Below, one piece after another: positions 24,945-34,270 of a stretch of DNA of 64,000 nucleotides (the stretch's first letter is position 1; each line of letters opens with the position of its first letter). The translations under genes and the position numbers were made by a program. The stretch spans positions 1 to 64,000 of the forward strand of contig CAZEEG010000005.1 in the NCBI GenBank assembly GCA_964511065.1. The letters are read 5' to 3'. The notes beneath the pieces are model-generated. The model was not told the origin of the DNA and ran no database searches. It worked only from the letters and a program-made list of their open reading frames with translations. The DNA comes from CALBRZ01 sp964511065. GTDB lineage: Bacteria > Planctomycetota > Planctomycetia > Pirellulales > S012-138.

Positions 24945-26831
24945 TCAATCGAAGTTCAGATACAGCGATTCTTGGACTTTCTCCACCGGACCGTTGAGCA
25001 CCTTGTGCACGGCCGAGTTGCCGCTATCCAGGTATACCTGGCGGCGATACAGGGACTTGGGCACGGCGTAGGTGAGATCGCGGTTGCCGCGGCGGCCATC
25101 GAAGGAAAGCGCCCAGCGCACCTCGCGGCGGTTCAATGCGTCGAGCACGGCGAACAACCGCTCGCAGTCCAGATTCTGCGTGTAGCGCTGGTGGTTGCCG
25201 GCATACGGCGGATCGAAATAAACGAAATCACCGCGCCGGGCATCGGCCACGGTGACCTCATAATCCTGGCAGACGAACCGCACGCCCTGTAATCGCGGCA
25301 CCCAGGCCGCTACGGTATTTGCAAAGCGGTCGGGCTGCATCCCTCGCCGCGATAAGTGAAACGAATTGTTGAACCGCCCTGCCGCGTTGAACCGGACGAT
25401 GCCGTTTACGCAGGTCCGCAGCAGAAAGTTCAAATCCAAAGGGTTGGGCGCGCGGTTAAACCGCTCGCGCACCCGGTAGTAATACTGCGGAAGCAGCGCC
25501 GGCTCGGCCGTTTTCGACGTGCCGGTGCGGGGTCTGGCTGGTGCGGCGGCCGAATTCCAATCTTCGCCCAGGCTATCGAGTTCTTGTTGGAGTAGCGTCC
25601 ATTGGCGGCGATAGTCGGCGATCACCCGATCTGGGTTTGCCTGCACCAGTTGCCACAGTTCGATCAACGGGCCGTATGAATCGCCCGCCACTGTGCCTTC
25701 GCCCGCGGCATAATACAGCACCGCGCCTCCGCCCAAGAACGGCTCCAGGTACCGCTTGTGCGGCGGGATCAATGCCGCGATGGAGGCCGCCTGGCTGCGC
25801 TTGCTGCCGGTCCATTTCAAGAGTGAGGGCACGACCCGCCGTGAGTTCTTCGTTTCCAAGCATGGTTCCATCTTTGTCCCGTTCGATGGCATCGTGACGG
25901 AACCGGTGCGCGGTTTTTTCAGTTCCGTGGGTTGCTGTGCTGTTGGCGACCGGTGGCTGGCTGCCTCGGTTTGGGCGGCGCGGTTCAAACGCCGGGAAGC
26001 AATCCGCACGTACTGGGCGTCGGTCTCGGCGGCCAGAAAGTGGGCACCAAAGTTCCTGGCGGCCACGCATTCCGAACCGGAACCCGCAAACGGTACCAGC
26101 ACCAGATCGCCGGGCCGGGCAGATATCGTTAGCATCCGCATCAATAGTCGCAGCGGCTTTTGCGTGGGATGCTTGCCGTGCTCCAGTTCCTCTCGGCCCT
26201 TGTTATTGGGGATGTCCCAAACGGTGCGCAGCTGCCGGCCGGGAACCTTGAGGGGATCCTCGGGGCATTCCATCGCCCGGGCGGCCTCGTAGTTGAAGAA
26301 GTATTGCCGCCGCTTGCCGCCGGTATGCGCCCAGAGGATGGTTTCGTGGCTGGCGGTGAGGCGGCGGCCCGATAAGTTGGGGAAACTGTTTCGCTTGTAC
26401 CAGACGACTTCGTTGATAATCTCAATCCCCAGCAACTGGAGCGCCACGTTGAGAATGCCGGCATTGTGGTACGTGCCGTGAATCCAGAGCGAGCCTGTGG
26501 GCCGGACCACGCGCCCCAGTTCGCGTAACCACGTGAGCGTAAAGGCGAGGTAGTCGGCCAGGGGCCGATCGTCCCAAGCCGGCATGGCCTTCTGCCACGG
26601 CCCACCGAAACCCGGTAGCGGCGCCGTGGCGTCCCAAGACCAATGGCCTCCCTTGGCCAGGTTGTAAGGCGGATCGGCGATGGCCAGGTCGACGGAGGCA
26701 TCGGGCAGGCTGCGGAGCATCTCAACGCAGTCCACCTGGTGAACCCTATCGATGGCCCAACCGTCCAGGTTGCCCGATGCTGGTTGATGGCGGCGGCTAC
26801 CAACCGCCCGCTTCGCGCTGCGCTGGTCCAT
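24945..26831 (-). CDS. Fused DNA methyltransferase: N4/N6 (beta-class) plus Dam/D12 (alpha-class)
   Basis: A single 628-residue polypeptide with two DNA amino-methyltransferase domains of different circular order. Domain 1 (about residues 22-285) has DPPYN first (53-57) and the AdoMet motif PFAGSGSECVAA later (247-258), the beta-class order seen in CcrM-like N6_N4 enzymes; GKHPTQKPLRLL (219-230) is also typical. A linker (286-335) follows. Domain 2 (336-628) has LLKWTGSKRSQ (337-347) and EPFLGGGAVLYY (363-374) before DPPYAGNHQRYTQN (540-553), the alpha-class D12/Dam order. It also has VNGIVRFNAAGRFNNSF (475-491), like the FNGLxRxN...GxFN block of Dam. Both catalytic motifs are intact. It starts 10 bases after a universal stress gene, so it is probably co-transcribed. 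No restriction endonuclease is adjacent. Met314 or Met321 in the linker could allow internal initiation. Confidence 0.9.
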   Translation of the reverse strand: MDQRSAKRAVGSRRHQPASGNLDGWAIDRVHQVDCVEMLRSLPDASVDLAIADPPYNLAKGGHWSWDATAPLPGFGGPWQKAMPAWDDRPLADYLAFTLTWLRELGRVVRPTGSLWIHGTYHNAGILNVALQLLGIEIINEVVWYKRNSFPNLSGRRLTASHETILWAHTGGKRRQYFFNYEAARAMECPEDPLKVPGRQLRTVWDIPNNKGREELEHGKHPTQKPLRLLMRMLTISARPGDLVLVPFAGSGSECVAARNFGAHFLAAETDAQYVRIASRRLNRAAQTEAASHRSPTAQQPTELKKPRTGSVTMPSNGTKMEPCLETKNSRRVVPSLLKWTGSKRSQAASIAALIPPHKRYLEPFLGGGAVLYYAAGEGTVAGDSYGPLIELWQLVQANPDRVIADYRRQWTLLQQELDSLGEDWNSAAAPARPRTGTSKTAEPALLPQYYYRVRERFNRAPNPLDLNFLLRTCVNGIVRFNAAGRFNNSFHLSRRGMQPDRFANTVAAWVPRLQGVRFVCQDYEVTVADARRGDFVYFDPPYAGNHQRYTQNLDCERLFAVLDALNRREVRWALSFDGRRGNRDLTYAVPKSLYRRQVYLDSGNSAVHKVLNGPVEKVQESLYLNFD

Positions 26832-26841
26832 GCGCTCAGGC

Positions 26842-27387
26842 TCAATCGTATCGCAAGAGGTCGTGCAGGGCCCGGTCGCGAACGGTGAGTACCGGGCAGG
26901 GGGCAGCCCGGACCACGCGCTCGGCCACGCTGCCCAGCAGGATTCGCCGGAAGCCGGTGCGGCCGTGGGTGCCGATCACCAGCAGGTCGATCTGGTGCTT
27001 TTCGGCATACTGGACAATTTCTTCGACCGGATTGCCATAGCGGATCGCCTTGATGGCTCCCAGGGCGTTGATGCGGTCGCCCAGCGGTACTTCCTCGAAC
27101 TGTTTTTCCGCCCCTTCTTTCAAGGTGCGGAGGAAGTTGATGGTTTGTTCGTCGGTGTCCTCGGGGGCCCCTTCCTGCCGCTCCAGCTCGTTGAAATATC
27201 TCCGGGCAGAATCGCCGTGGCGGGTGAAGTCGGGATGGGCCACGATATCGGCGACATCCTGCAGGATGTGCAATACGTGCAGTTGCAGGTTCAGGGTTTC
27301 CGCCAAGGTCACGCCGTACAGCAGCGCCTTCTCGGCAGGTTCGCTGAAATCGGTCGGCACACAGATGCTCTTCAACTCCAAATGCAT
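26842..27387 (-). CDS. Universal stress protein, UspA family
   Basis: Single-domain Usp, 181 residues, cytoplasmic nucleotide-binding stress protein. The N-terminal KSICVPTDFSEPAEKALLYG and the C-terminal ATP-binding loop GTHGRTGFRRILLGSVAERV (G-2x-G-9x-G-S) are both intact, so it probably binds ATP. An insert of some 35 charged residues (about 60-100) makes it longer than the usual 140-160. GGAGCG lies shortly before ATG. It is the first gene of a likely two-gene unit with the fused DNA methyltransferase. Confidence 0.9.
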   Translation of the reverse strand: MHLELKSICVPTDFSEPAEKALLYGVTLAETLNLQLHVLHILQDVADIVAHPDFTRHGDSARRYFNELERQEGAPEDTDEQTINFLRTLKEGAEKQFEEVPLGDRINALGAIKAIRYGNPVEEIVQYAEKHQIDLLVIGTHGRTGFRRILLGSVAERVVRAAPCPVLTVRDRALHDLLRYD

Positions 27388-27668
27388 AAAGCGCTCCGCT
27401 ACATGAACCGTGGGATTCTCCCGCGAGTGAGGCGGCCGCTGGTGCCGCCGGGATGGCTGGTATTATACGGAATGTGTTTTGGCTCGCATCGGACGATCGG
27501 TCCAGCGGCCTGTTTCTTGGTGCGCCGGCCTCGGCGCTGCGCGGCCAAGTTAACCAGCGCCCCCCATTGGGGACGTGCATGTCCGAAATCCCGTCCCGCG
27601 TGGCAGTTGTTACACTGGGGGCTCGGCGATGACCGTGTCGAACCTTTCTTCCAACGCAAGGAACCTGG

Positions 27669-30197
27669 ATGGCGTTGAAGTTTGCGAACGCTCTGATCGC
27701 CTGGCGGTGGCCGCTGCTGACAGTGGCAGCGCTGTTGACGGCGCTGGCATGGGGGCCCGCATCGCGGCTGGATTTTGATCGCTCGGTCGAAAACATGTTC
27801 GCGCCCGACGATCCGCTCTTGCCGCCCTATCGGCTGTTGAAGCGCACCTTTCGCGGCAACGAGATTGTGATGGCGGCGTACGTCGATCCGCAGTTGATGA
27901 CGCCCTCGGGTTATCGCCGCTTGGCGCAGCTTACGTGGCGACTGGCGGCCGTGGATGGAGTTGCTGCCATCGACGGCCAGCCGGCCGTAATGAGCCTCAC
28001 CACCACACCACTGGGCGAAGCTATTCTCGATCCGACCACGCCCGGCCGCGACGCACTGCTGCACCAGTTCGAAGGCTACCTGGTCGATGCCGCGCACCAG
28101 GTGCCGGCCGTGGTGGTGCTGCTCGATCCAGCGCGGACTTCGGCCCAGCGCGAGGCCGCGGTGCACGCGCTGCGGCAGGCCGTACAGGAGCATGACGAAA
28201 GCGGAGTGCTGGTGGGCGAGCCCGTGATGGTGGCCGAAGGCTTCCGGCTGATCGACGAAGACGGCCGGCGGCTGGGTGCCGTGGCCACCGTGCTGCTGAT
28301 GCTGACCATTGCCCTGTGCTTTCGCAGTCTCCGCTGGGTGTTGATCCCGGTGGCCGTGGTGTATGTCACGCTCTTGTGGACCCAGGGCCTTTTGGTGGCG
28401 AGCCAGATTCGCCTGAGCATGGTCAGTTCGATGCTCTGGGCGATTATCACCGTGGTCGGCATCGCCATGGTGATTCACGTCATTGTGCGGTTCCGCGACC
28501 TGCGCGATGCAGGGACGGAACGCCGCGTGGCCTTGCGCACCACGATGGCCGTCCTGATGGTACCCATCTTTTGGGCCTGCCTGACCGATGCCGCCGGTTT
28601 CAGTTCGCTGCTGGCCGCGAGTGTGGGGCCGGTGAAAGACTTTGGCCTGATGATGACGGTCGGAGCCCTGTTGGCAATGGTCGCCCTGGCGGCCATCCTG
28701 CCCGCCATGGCCTTGACCGGACGGATCGACGGCGACCCTCACCGGCCCTGGGGTGACCGCTGGCTGCAAGGTGGGCTGCGGCGAATGCTCGAGGGCATCC
28801 TGCGCCATCCCTGGCGCGTGGTTGCCGCGATGACCATCGTGGGCTGCGGCGCGGTGGCCGGCATCCCTTGGCTGCAAGTGGAATCCGACTTCACCAAGAA
28901 TTTCCGTTCTGGCAGCGAAATTGTGCGGTCGTATACGTTCGTCGAAAGCCGCTTGGGGGGAGCAGGAGTCTGGGATGTGATCGTGCCGGCGCCCGCTACG
29001 ATCGACGAAGCCTATCTCGACAAGCTCCGGCAGCTCACCCACCGACTGCGAACGGAACTGGGCGACCCCGCCCTGGCGACAACCCTGGCCAAGCCCGGCA
29101 GCGCGCGAACGCCCGGCGAGTATCCGGCCGCAGGAGAGCCTATCGCCCGGGATACTGCCGCGAGGGAGACTGCCGCGGACGCAAGCGCCCGAGTGGGCCT
29201 CACCAAGGTGCTGAGCCTGGCCGACATCATCGACACGGCGCGGCAGATGCCGGTCCAGTTCGACGCCATGGCCCTGCTCCAAGCCAGGCTCACTCCGGGC
29301 GACGTGGCCTACGTGGCCGGGGCCTGGTGGGCGGGCGGCCGCGAAGGACTGTTGCGACGCCTGCCGCCGCAACGGCTGCTCAACGTGCTCGCGGCCCTGA
29401 TGCCAACGGCCGTGGGTAGTGCCGTGGGGGAAGACCCCGCCTGGACCGCCCGCGGCATTTTGGGGGGCAGCCCGACCGCCGTGGCGGGGCCGCCTCGGTA
29501 TTACTCGCGGATCATGCTCAGGGCGTACGAACGCCAACCGGCGGAAACCAAGAGCCGGCTGATCGCTGCCGTACAGTCCATCTGCAACGAGGCATTCGCC
29601 GGCGACATGCCGGCAGCCTCAACGTCGGCAAGCAGTGGAGAGAACACCGATTCGCAACCAGCAGGGGCACCGGTTGTGACTGGCTTCTTCGTGCTGCTGG
29701 CCAATCTGATCGAGAGCATGTTGCGCGATCAGTGGGTGACGTTCGGTATTGCCACCGTGGCCATCGGCGCCATGATGCTGGTCGCTTTCCGCAGCCTGAC
29801 CTTGACACTCGTCGCCCTGGTTCCCAATATCCTGCCGATCCTGGTCATCAGCGGCGTGATGGGCTGGCTGCAGGTTTCCATCAACATGGGAGCGGCGATG
29901 ATCGCGGCGGTGAGCCTGGGGCTGGCCATCGATTCCTCCATTCATTACATCACCGCATTTCAACGGCTACGACGCGACGGGTTGAATACCGACGATGCCT
30001 TGCAGCACGTGCAGCAAAGCGTGGGCATGGCGGTGGTGTTTTCCACCCTGTCGCTGATCGTGGGCTTTTCCGCCCTGTGTACGAGCGACTTTGTGCCGAC
30101 GATGTACTTCGGCGTGCTGGTCGGCCTGGCCATGCTGGGCGGCCTGATCGGCAACCTTGTGCTACTGCCGGCGCTGCTCAAGCTCACACGCTGCTAA
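27669..30197 (+). CDS. RND superfamily (MMPL/SSD-type) exporter
   Basis: Large inner-membrane transporter of the RND superfamily, MMPL or hopanoid-transporter-like. The 842 residues show two halves. Each half has one isolated helix (about 13-33 and 375-400), a large periplasmic domain (about 34-200 and 400-670) and a bundle of five helices (about 205-360 and 690-840). The first periplasmic loop begins LDFDRSVENMFAPDDP, typical of this group. The second bundle contains LVALVPNILPILVISGVMGW and the block AVSLGLAIDSSIHYITAFQR with an Asp characteristic of proton-coupled RND pumps. AAGGAA precedes the ATG. It stands alone, divergent from usp; no membrane-fusion protein is adjacent. The substrate may be a lipid, by analogy only. 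Confidence 0.83.
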   Translation: MALKFANALIAWRWPLLTVAALLTALAWGPASRLDFDRSVENMFAPDDPLLPPYRLLKRTFRGNEIVMAAYVDPQLMTPSGYRRLAQLTWRLAAVDGVAAIDGQPAVMSLTTTPLGEAILDPTTPGRDALLHQFEGYLVDAAHQVPAVVVLLDPARTSAQREAAVHALRQAVQEHDESGVLVGEPVMVAEGFRLIDEDGRRLGAVATVLLMLTIALCFRSLRWVLIPVAVVYVTLLWTQGLLVASQIRLSMVSSMLWAIITVVGIAMVIHVIVRFRDLRDAGTERRVALRTTMAVLMVPIFWACLTDAAGFSSLLAASVGPVKDFGLMMTVGALLAMVALAAILPAMALTGRIDGDPHRPWGDRWLQGGLRRMLEGILRHPWRVVAAMTIVGCGAVAGIPWLQVESDFTKNFRSGSEIVRSYTFVESRLGGAGVWDVIVPAPATIDEAYLDKLRQLTHRLRTELGDPALATTLAKPGSARTPGEYPAAGEPIARDTAARETAADASARVGLTKVLSLADIIDTARQMPVQFDAMALLQARLTPGDVAYVAGAWWAGGREGLLRRLPPQRLLNVLAALMPTAVGSAVGEDPAWTARGILGGSPTAVAGPPRYYSRIMLRAYERQPAETKSRLIAAVQSICNEAFAGDMPAASTSASSGENTDSQPAGAPVVTGFFVLLANLIESMLRDQWVTFGIATVAIGAMMLVAFRSLTLTLVALVPNILPILVISGVMGWLQVSINMGAAMIAAVSLGLAIDSSIHYITAFQRLRRDGLNTDDALQHVQQSVGMAVVFSTLSLIVGFSALCTSDFVPTMYFGVLVGLAMLGGLIGNLVLLPALLKLTRC

Positions 30198-30375
30198 GAC
30201 GCCCGCGTTGTCGGGAAACGCGGTGTTGCGAACCCTAGGCTGCGCTGCGTTCGCACCAGGTTGCCGCGACGGCGCATGGGCAAACCGCCGGACAGCGCAC
30301 AAGCGCGCGAAACGATCGTCCGAGGAAGCCGGGCGAGGAAAACGCCCGATGCGACCGCGCAAGTCGTATCTGCGG

Positions 30376-33300
30376 TCAGTCCCAGCGCAGCGGTGCCTGC
30401 CAGGCTTCTTTCAGCGCGGCCAGTTCGGCGTCGATCACCAGCGGGGCCGAAAGCTCCGTCGGCGGGCCGGCGTCGTCTTCCACCGGTGCGGGGATGCCCA
30501 CCACTTGCAACCGCGGTTCGTCGAGCACTTCGCCGATCAGGCTACATGGCAGGTCGGCAAACAGGGCCTCGAACGCTTCTGCGTGCTGCTCCGGAACCTC
30601 GCACAAGAACCGCGAATGGGACTCCGAGAACAGCAGCACCGACGTTGCTTGGGGGCAGGCGCAAAGCGGGTGGAGCGGGTCGCCGCTCCAGGCTTCGCTG
30701 AGTCGCTTGAGTTCCTGCTGCGATTGCAGATCGGGTTCAATTTGATGCGGAACCTGGGCGAGGAACAACCGCGCCCCCAGTCCTCCGGCAAATGCCGATT
30801 CGGCCGCCGCCGCAGCCAGGCCGCCGTCGCTCAAGTCGTGGCAACTGGCCACGAACTCGGCCGTGATGGCTTGGTGCAGGGCTTGGAACAGCCGCCGCGC
30901 CAGCTCCGTATCGACCTTGGGAACCTGGCCACCAGGGAGCGACTGCGTGAGCGCGAACTGCGAGCCGGCCAGTTCCTCGCGTGTCCAGCCGAGTTGGTAG
31001 AGGAAATTGCCAGGCCGCTTGAAGTCCATGGTCACGGCCTGGGAGGCGTCGTCCATCTGGCCCATTGCGCTGATCAGCAGCGTGCCCGGGATCGCGATCG
31101 GTTCGCCGCCCTCGGCGGGTCGGAATTCGTTGTAGAGGCTGTCCTTGCCGCTGATGAACGGCGTGCCTAGCGCGATGGCCACATCGTGGCAGGCCAGGGC
31201 CGCGCGGACCAGCGAGCCTAGCTGCTCGGGCCGCTCGGTGTTGCCCCAGCAGAAGTTGTCAAGGATGGCAATCCGGCTCGGATCGGCGCCCACGGCCACG
31301 CAATTGCGCACGGCCTCGTCGATCGCTCCAGCCGCCATGTGGTAGGGATCGAAGTCCCCGTAGGCCGGATTGATGCCGCAGCCGATCACAACCGCTTTTG
31401 GCGAACCGAGCACGGGCCGAATGACGGCGGCATCACTGGGGCCGTCGTTGTGAATACCCACCAGCGGTTTGACCACGCTGCCGCCCTGCACCTCGTGGTC
31501 GTACTGGCGGATCACCCATTCCTTGCTGCACACGTCGAGCGAACCCAGGATCGCAAGCAACTCCGGCGTGTAATCCCAGGAGTACTTGTCGGGCAGCGGC
31601 TGCTCGGTCACGGCGGGCGGTTCGTACACGGCCTCGCGGAGCACCTCGGGCCGGCCATCGTGCAGGAACGCCATCTCCAGTTCGCCGACCGGGTAGTTGT
31701 CGTACAGCAGGTTCAAGCGGCCCGTGGGGACAAAGGTGCCAATGGCCGTGGCCTCGACACTTTCCGCGGCGCACAGCGCGGAGAACGCTTCCCAATTTTC
31801 CGGTGGAACGGACAGCACCATCCGCTCCTGGGCTTCGGAGATCCAAATTTCCGTATAGGAAAGCCCGGCATACTTCAGTGGCACCCGTTCCAGGTGGACT
31901 TCGGCGCCGATCTTTTCGCCCATCTCACCCACGGCGCTCGAGAGGCCACCGGCCCCGCAGTCGGTGATGGCGGTGAACAGGCCGCGGTCGCGGGCCTGCA
32001 GAACGACATCGACGACCATTTTCTCCGTGATCGCATTGCCAATCTGCACGGCCCCCCCGGAAACGGTTTCGCTCTCGTGGGTCAGTTCCACGGAACTGAA
32101 CGTGGCGCCGTGCAGGCCATCTTTACCAGTGCGGCCGCCAACGACCACGATCAGGTCGCCGGGTTGCGGCTCTTTGTGCGATTTGTCGCGCGGGATGATG
32201 CCGACATTGCCGCAGTACACCAGCGGATTGCCCAGGTAACGGCGATCGAAGCAGATGGCCCCGTTAACCGTGGGAATGCCCATCCGGTTGCCGTAGTCGC
32301 GCACGCCGGCCACCACGCCCCGCATCACGCGCCGCGGATGCAGCACACCGCGGGGCAGTTCTTCGGGAGGGAAGTCCGGTGGAGCGAAACAGAACACGTT
32401 GGTATTGCAGATCGGCCGGGCTCCCAGTCCGGTGCCCAGGCTGTCGCGGATCACGCCGCCCAGGCCGGTATTGGCACCGCCGTAAGGTTCGATGGCCGAG
32501 GGGTGATTGTGCGTCTCGACCTTGAAGACCAGGTTGTATTCGTCGTCGAAGCGGACAATGCCGGCGTTATCCTCGAACACGCTCACGCACCAGTCGTCGG
32601 CCCCCAGGTTTTGGCGAACCTGGACTGTGGCCGCAAAGATGGTTTCCTTGAGCATGTTCTCGAACTGCCGCTCGCCGTTCTCATCGCGATAGTGGATGCG
32701 GCCTTTGAGCGTCTTGTGACTGCAATGCTCGCTCCAGGTTTGGGCCAGCGTTTCCAGTTCGATATCGGTGGGGTCGCGGCCCAGTTTCTCGTAGTAAGCC
32801 TGGATGGTTTTCATCTCGGCCAGCGACAGCGAAAGATGCCCATCCCGGCTGATCTGCATCAACTCCTCGTCGCTGCGGCCGGCTAACTTGACCGTCTTCA
32901 GTTTGAATACGTACTCGCCGCCCAGCGAGAGCGACGTAAGCTCCAGCGGGCCGAACACGCATTGTTCGATGGCATCGTTCGCCAGAATGCGGCCCGCCAG
33001 GCGTTCCAGCGTCTCGCGGTCCATCGCGGGGAACCAATACTTGCGGAAGGTGCGAACTTCGTCGGCGGACAGGCCCAGGTCACCGATGGCGCGGCGGGCG
33101 CTCAGCGCCACCGGATCCATCACGCCCGGCTTGGGCAGCACATGCACCAGGTGCCGGAACTCGGGCGACGGCGGATCGGAGAGGACCGCGCTGCCCACCG
33201 GGGCCACGACGGTGCGCTCCGCCACGCCGTCGGCCAGTAGCTGCGCGGCCAACCGCTCGACGGCGTCCTGATCCAGGTCGCCCTGAACCAGGTACCCCCG

Positions 33301-33417
33301 GCCGCTGCGAACCTCCAGGCCGCTGGCCAGGTGCAGGTCGGCGGCTTCTTCGGCCACGCGGGCGCCATCCAGGTCGTGGCCAGGATCGGCCGGGTAGATG
33401 TCAATTTCCCAAAGCAT
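30376..33417 (-). CDS. purL: Phosphoribosylformylglycinamidine synthase with N-terminal PurS-like region
   Basis: Synthetase subunit of FGAM synthase (purine step 4), converting FGAR to FGAM with ATP and ammonia. Residues 1-80 resemble PurS, and about 95-170 (VHVLPKPGVMDPVALSARRA onward) look like a second PurS-like unit, as in the N-terminal domain of large PurL. The catalytic region begins near 230 with TWSEHCSHKTLKGRIHY. It continues with VETHNHPSAIEPYGGANTG and DSLGTGLGARPICNTNVFCF, and later EAQERMVLSVPPENW. There is no C-terminal class I glutaminase, so a separate PurQ encoded elsewhere must supply ammonia. At 1013 residues it is intermediate between small PurL (about 740) and large PurL (about 1300). 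Its start overlaps the tyrA stop by 17 bases. Confidence 0.92.
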   Translation of the reverse strand: MLWEIDIYPADPGHDLDGARVAEEAADLHLASGLEVRSGRGYLVQGDLDQDAVERLAAQLLADGVAERTVVAPVGSAVLSDPPSPEFRHLVHVLPKPGVMDPVALSARRAIGDLGLSADEVRTFRKYWFPAMDRETLERLAGRILANDAIEQCVFGPLELTSLSLGGEYVFKLKTVKLAGRSDEELMQISRDGHLSLSLAEMKTIQAYYEKLGRDPTDIELETLAQTWSEHCSHKTLKGRIHYRDENGERQFENMLKETIFAATVQVRQNLGADDWCVSVFEDNAGIVRFDDEYNLVFKVETHNHPSAIEPYGGANTGLGGVIRDSLGTGLGARPICNTNVFCFAPPDFPPEELPRGVLHPRRVMRGVVAGVRDYGNRMGIPTVNGAICFDRRYLGNPLVYCGNVGIIPRDKSHKEPQPGDLIVVVGGRTGKDGLHGATFSSVELTHESETVSGGAVQIGNAITEKMVVDVVLQARDRGLFTAITDCGAGGLSSAVGEMGEKIGAEVHLERVPLKYAGLSYTEIWISEAQERMVLSVPPENWEAFSALCAAESVEATAIGTFVPTGRLNLLYDNYPVGELEMAFLHDGRPEVLREAVYEPPAVTEQPLPDKYSWDYTPELLAILGSLDVCSKEWVIRQYDHEVQGGSVVKPLVGIHNDGPSDAAVIRPVLGSPKAVVIGCGINPAYGDFDPYHMAAGAIDEAVRNCVAVGADPSRIAILDNFCWGNTERPEQLGSLVRAALACHDVAIALGTPFISGKDSLYNEFRPAEGGEPIAIPGTLLISAMGQMDDASQAVTMDFKRPGNFLYQLGWTREELAGSQFALTQSLPGGQVPKVDTELARRLFQALHQAITAEFVASCHDLSDGGLAAAAAESAFAGGLGARLFLAQVPHQIEPDLQSQQELKRLSEAWSGDPLHPLCACPQATSVLLFSESHSRFLCEVPEQHAEAFEALFADLPCSLIGEVLDEPRLQVVGIPAPVEDDAGPPTELSAPLVIDAELAALKEAWQAPLRWD

Positions 33418-34270
33418 CGCGTTTTTCTTTTCCCAGGATCAATTGTTCAAGGAGCCGGCCGTCATCGCCGTCTGCCAACGCGGCGCGAAACGCGGCCAGG
33501 TTGCGTTCAAAGTGTTCCAGCCCGTCGAGAAGCGCCTCCCGGTTGGCCAGCAGAATCTGCCGCCAAAGCTCGGGGTCGCCCGAGGCAACACGGGTGGTGT
33601 CGCGCAGGCCACCGGCGGAGAACTCCCACCAGGAGTCCGGGATTCCGGCGGACAGCACCGTTGCCAGCACGTGCGGCAAATGGCTCGTGGCGGCCAGTAC
33701 TCGATCGTGCTCGGCCGGCGACATGATTCGGACGTTCGCCCCGACGGCTTCCCAGAGTGCGGTCGCCGCTTCTACCACGGCCGGGTCGGTGGCATCCTCG
33801 GGGGTAATCACCACCACCCGGCCGGCAAACAGGTCGGTCACTGCATGTTGTGGTCCCGATTTCTCGCTGCCTGCCAGTGGGTGGCTGCCCACGAAGCGCA
33901 CCTGCTGCGGGACAAGCGCCGCTTGCCTGGCGAGCTCGGCAACCTGGGTCACCACGGACTGCTTGACGCTGCCGGCATCGGTAATGAGGGTTTCCGGCGG
34001 CGCGGCCGCGGCCGCGCACACCACATCGTGGGCGATGCGTGAAACGGGCGTACACACGACCACGGCCGAAGCCTCGCGGACCGCCTGCTCCAGGTCGGTG
34101 GTGACTTCATCGACCGCGCCAACTGCGAGAGCAGCGTCCAGGCTGCTGGCGCGGCGGCCAATGCCGATCACTCGGGCTGCCAGTTTCCGCTGGCGCAGGG
34201 CCAAGCCGAGCGAACCTCCGATCAGGCCCACCCCCACGATGGCGACAGTATCCCAACTCGGTGACGACAC
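33401..34270 (-). CDS. tyrA: Prephenate dehydrogenase
   Basis: Cytoplasmic NAD(P)-dependent enzyme converting prephenate to 4-hydroxyphenylpyruvate (or arogenate to tyrosine). The Rossmann motif VAIVGVGLIGGSLGLALRQR lies at about residues 8-27. The conserved TDAGSVKQSVV (about 95-105), FVGSHPLAGSEKSGPQHA (about 125-142) and SPAEHDRVLAATSHLPHVLA (about 185-204) are diagnostic. It is 289 residues with no chorismate mutase or ACT domain, so feedback control by tyrosine is not evident. It overlaps purL by 17 bases, pointing to translational coupling of an aromatic amino acid gene with a purine gene. Confidence 0.93.
   Translation of the reverse strand: MSSPSWDTVAIVGVGLIGGSLGLALRQRKLAARVIGIGRRASSLDAALAVGAVDEVTTDLEQAVREASAVVVCTPVSRIAHDVVCAAAAAPPETLITDAGSVKQSVVTQVAELARQAALVPQQVRFVGSHPLAGSEKSGPQHAVTDLFAGRVVVITPEDATDPAVVEAATALWEAVGANVRIMSPAEHDRVLAATSHLPHVLATVLSAGIPDSWWEFSAGGLRDTTRVASGDPELWRQILLANREALLDGLEHFERNLAAFRAALADGDDGRLLEQLILGKEKRDALGN

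Noticed and set aside
27399..29537. 712-codon open frame on the minus strand
   Set aside because: Antisense to the RND exporter and rich in His, Gln and Arg in low-complexity runs; no recognisable domain.
31339..32886. 515-codon open frame on the plus strand
   Set aside because: Antisense to purL, which has all family motifs; composition is that of a shadow frame.
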